Below are positions 62,105 through 64,000 of a DNA stretch of 64,000 nucleotides, one piece after another. The translations under genes and the position numbers were made by a program. The DNA lies in NCBI RefSeq assembly GCF_026130545.1, contig NZ_JAMOIM010000019.1:50065-114064 (forward strand), given 5' to 3'. This DNA comes from Lichenifustis flavocetrariae (lineage in GTDB: Bacteria > Pseudomonadota > Alphaproteobacteria > Rhizobiales > Beijerinckiaceae). The notes under the pieces are model-generated. The model searched no databases, was not told the origin of the DNA, and was given only the letters and a program-made list of their open reading frames with translations. Numbering within the stretch: position 1 is the stretch's first letter; the number at the start of each line of letters is the position of its first letter.

Positions 62105-62615
62105 TCAGGTTGTGGTTTGGGACGAGAGCGCCCGATAGACGCTCGCGCGACAGATCCCGAGGCGCTTGGCGATCTCGATTACCTCCGCATCCCGGCGCGC
62201 TCGAAGTAGGGCCGCACGGTCGAGCTGGCGCGATCCCCCGCCAGGTAGCGGCCAGCGCGAACGTGTAATCGTCCAACAAGGCGTACAGAGCCGGCATGCT
62301 GACCATGACGGATCCGACAACGAGCCTGCCGATGCGGTATTTCTCGATCCACTCGCGCAAGGCGCTTTCGGACTTGCCGGCAAGGTCCGCGGCCTCCTTC
62401 AGCGTGACGGCTTCGGCTTTGTCGTAGGGCCGCAGGATCCGCAAGGCACGTTGATCGACACAGGCAATGACGCCGGCCAACTCGCTGAGCGACACGTCAC
62501 GCACGCCAGGCGGGATGAGTGCCGGCACGATGCGGCCGACCGTTTCGACCAGAGCTAGGGTGTCGGCGACGCCGCGTCGATAGGCGGCGCGCTCGGCAGG
62601 TGTTTCTGGTGTCAT
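62105..62615 (-). pseudogene. HTH protein (excisionase/resolvase C-terminal-like), frameshifted
   Basis: From ATG 62615: MTPETPAERAAYRRGVADTL, then an excisionase-like HTH (AVTLKEAADLAGKSESALRE, IEKYRIGRLVVGSVMVS), ending LAATWRG. After a shift near 62240 a second frame gives LRARRDAEVIEIAKRLGICR and ASVYRALSS, a classic resolvase-type HTH ending at TGA 62105. In its own frame the ORF runs on to 61995 as unrelated sequence. The join is inferred; the two HTH motifs could also be parts of two genes. Confidence 0.5.
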
Positions 62616-62959
62616 GCGCTCCCCCGATGCTCGGACACCATGGCCTGCAGCTCGGCAAGGCGCCGATAGAACAAGATGGCACGGCTCTGCTCGAAGTGCT
62701 GGCGCCGCACGGGATCGAGGTCGAGCTCGTCGGCCACCCTGGCTGCTTCGGCCCTCATGTCGGCCAGATGCGAAATGATGATGCGATCGACCTACTGTGC
62801 AGCAGTGCACCTGGGCATGACGGGTGGAGTGAGGGTCGCGAGGAACACGCGCTCGGCATATCCAACCGCGGTCTCCATCGCGGCGGAAAGCATGAGGTCG
62901 GTCGCCTGCTGCTGTGTCAACACGATCGGGACGATGCCGACGGGCTTTCGGATTTTCAT
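62612..62959 (-). pseudogene. Small prophage protein interrupted by an amber codon
   Basis: From ATG 62959 the frame reads MKIRKPVGIVPIVLTQQQAT through PRCTAAQ to a TAG at 62792-62794 (codon 56). It continues in the same frame with VDRIIISHLADMRAEAARVA and FEQSRAILFYRRLAELQAMV to a TGA that overlaps the next gene start (ATGA). Both halves are helical and coherent, so the TAG is a nonsense change in a 115-residue gene. Confidence 0.6.
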
Positions 62960-63102
62960 CGTCTCGCCTCACGCTTCATGCGGGACACGCCGGTCAGGCC
63001 TGCGTCGGGCTGAGCCATCCGCCTTCTCGATGCCACAGGCAGATGGGACAGGCGTGCTGCGGGATCGGCGAGCAAGCCGTGTCCCATCACAGGAGAACTG
63101 AG

Positions 63103-63345
63103 ATGAACGTTCCCAAATTCGTTGCCGCGGCCGCGATCCTGGCCGCCCCCATGCTGTTCACGGGCGCGCCGGCGCAAGCCTTCACGGCACGTCAAGCGAC
63201 TGCTGCAGGGCAAGGCACGTTCGTCACGTCGAGCGGCACACCAGAGAACATGGTTTCGAGCGGGCCCATTGCTCAGCAAGGGGCCGACAACAACCGGCGC
63301 CCGCTCAAAGGCGACCGCCACGACCGGTACTTCGCCGGCTTCTGA
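63103..63345 (+). CDS. Small secreted protein
   Basis: An 80-residue protein from ATG 63103, preceded by AGGAGAACTGAG. The signal peptide is MNVPKFVAAAAILAAPMLF with cleavage near AQA-F. The mature part is ~55 residues, polar, without Cys, ending in KGDRHDRYFAGF. It is the second small exported protein of the prophage; function unknown. Confidence 0.65.
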   Translation: MNVPKFVAAAAILAAPMLFTGAPAQAFTARQATAAGQGTFVTSSGTPENMVSSGPIAQQGADNNRRPLKGDRHDRYFAGF

Positions 63346-63347
63346 TT

Positions 63348-63476
63348 TCATCGGCTAGCCTCCGCGATGCGGGCGACGCCGATCAGGCATCGTGGAGAAG
63401 CCTCGACGGCTTTGTCGATCATGACGCTGGTGGCTTCTTCCAGCGTCCACGCCCGATCGGGATTGGGATCGGTCAT
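63348..63476 (-). CDS. 42-residue phage micro-protein
   Basis: MTDPNPDRAWTLEEATSVMI followed by a short helical tail ending RIAEASR. Its ATG overlaps the stop of the 29-residue ORF before it (ATGA), a coupling that supports translation. Function unknown. Confidence 0.45.
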   Translation of the reverse strand: MTDPNPDRAWTLEEATSVMIDKAVEASPRCLIGVARIAEASR

Positions 63477-63562
63477 CGGACTGGCTCGACATGCCGGAGC
63501 GCCGCCGCACGGCCTTTCGGAGCGGGAATCGGCGCGATGAATGCTGCTCGGGGATCTGCCAT
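63473..63562 (-). CDS. 29-residue phage micro-protein
   Basis: MADPRAAFIAPIPAPKGRAA, ending HVEPVR. The start overlaps the primase stop and the stop overlaps the next start, both by ATGA. A chain of two such overlaps is unlikely by chance. Confidence 0.4.
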   Translation of the reverse strand: MADPRAAFIAPIPAPKGRAAALRHVEPVR

Positions 63563-64000
63563 CAAGCGGCCCGCTCGGTTTGCTGCAGGATATCGTTCCA
63601 GTCGCTGTCGACGGGGTCCGGAATGTCGACTTGCACCTTCAGACCTTTGGCGCGGAGGCGTTGGGCCAACCGGAACGCGGCTGCCTGGCCCGTGAAGCTC
63701 GCATCATTGTCGCCGAAGATCGTCACGCGTCGAGCGCAGTCGGGCGGCACCCACTCGGCCAAGCTGCCCGCCGACACCGCCGCCCAGACCGGTATGGCAA
63801 ACAGATAGGCGGCCGACAGCGCGGTCTCGACCCCTTCCGCAACTCCCATCTCCTCCGCTGCCTCAGACAAGCGAACGGACGAGCCGGAGGCAGGGGACCA
63901 GGCATCAGTCGGCGCGGCTCCTCGAAAAGCTGCCGCCTTTGACCCTGTCGGGCCACTCAACACCCGATGTCCCCCAGAACTCCTGTAACCTGTTGCCTTC
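63562..64000 (-). CDS. Toprim-domain phage primase/helicase, C-terminal part
   Basis: The frame is open to the right edge, so the 5' end lies outside. The Toprim core is visible: EMGVAEGVETALSAAYLFAI (first Glu), AAVSAGSLAEWV, then VTIFGDNDASFTGQAAAFRL (DxD-type acidic pair) and VDSDWNDILQ near the end. It matches the DUF7146/Toprim_3 C-terminal part of phage primases. It would make primers or help load the phage replisome. Confidence 0.8.
   Translation of the reverse strand, partial: KATGYRSSGGHRVLSGPTGSKAAAFRGAAPTDAWSPASGSSVRLSEAAEEMGVAEGVETALSAAYLFAIPVWAAVSAGSLAEWVPPDCARRVTIFGDNDASFTGQAAAFRLAQRLRAKGLKVQVDIPDPVDSDWNDILQQTERAA

Noticed and set aside
52097..62959. Idea that the prophage recodes TAG as an amino acid, from two in-frame amber codons
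   Set aside because: The 883-residue transglycosylase gene ends in TAG at 55252-55254 just before the next start, so TAG works as a stop here. Frameshifts in neighbours fit decay better.

Overview
This looks like chromosomal DNA from a GC-rich alphaproteobacterium of the Hyphomicrobiales, probably Methylobacterium-like. The evidence is: long GC-rich ORFs with antisense shadow frames; a BciA-type 8-vinyl reductase of (bacterio)chlorophyll synthesis; two copies of a short tyrosine recombinase of a type I associate with Methylobacterium; and many CUT2-type sugar ABC importers. The genus is inference. I saw no rRNA, tRNA or CRISPR array.

Layout. (1) 1-6.6 kb: a Nit1C cluster, all on +, tightly overlapped: nitrilase end, radical SAM, GNAT acetyltransferase, AIR-synthase-like protein, glycosyltransferase, MSMEG_0570-like protein, flavin oxidoreductase, then a LnmK/Pnap_2097-like protein. 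(2) 6.6-13 kb: a worn region with an NTF2-like protein, pseudogenes (quinone oxidoreductase, LysR), an M23 peptidase, and a ureohydrolase followed after 4 nt by a phage-type SNF2 helicase. (3) 13-20 kb: two broken tyrosine recombinase copies in direct orientation flank a rhamnose/AI-2-type ABC importer whose ATPase and one permease are fused. (4) 20.3-28 kb: a leftward ribose-type operon (PhyH dioxygenase, permease, binding protein, ATPase, ribokinase, RbsD, PanB-like enzyme) with a divergent AraC regulator. (5) 28.2-40.2 kb: a catabolic island (unknown probable TIM-barrel protein, aspartoacylase-like deacylase, RidA, D-serine dehydratase-like PLP enzyme, lactonase-like amidohydrolase, a third CUT2 importer, IclR regulator, M81/MlrC peptidase). 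(6) 40.2-46 kb: scar DNA with an amidase remnant, a dispersed repeat, bciA, a frameshifted serine recombinase and an integrase N-terminal fragment. (7) 46-64 kb: a decaying prophage carrying a tail-type GH5 protein, large virion proteins, small HTH and secreted proteins, a frameshifted MazF, a HEPN/AbiU2-like protein and, at the right edge, a Toprim primase.

How the genes fit. The Nit1C genes act as one translationally coupled unit, linked by others to nitrile/cyanide nitrogen use, but their product is unknown. Regions 4 and 5 each join an importer, a regulator and enzymes. Region 5 reads as uptake and breakdown of an N-acylated or D-amino-acid-containing compound: the deacylase frees an amine, the PLP enzyme may release an enamine that RidA would clear, and IclR probably acts at an operator-like site in the divergent promoter. 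The prophage carries several inactivating lesions (two in-frame amber codons, two frameshifts, one gene fusion), so it is probably defective, yet it still holds a candidate defence module at 59.4-60.9 kb.
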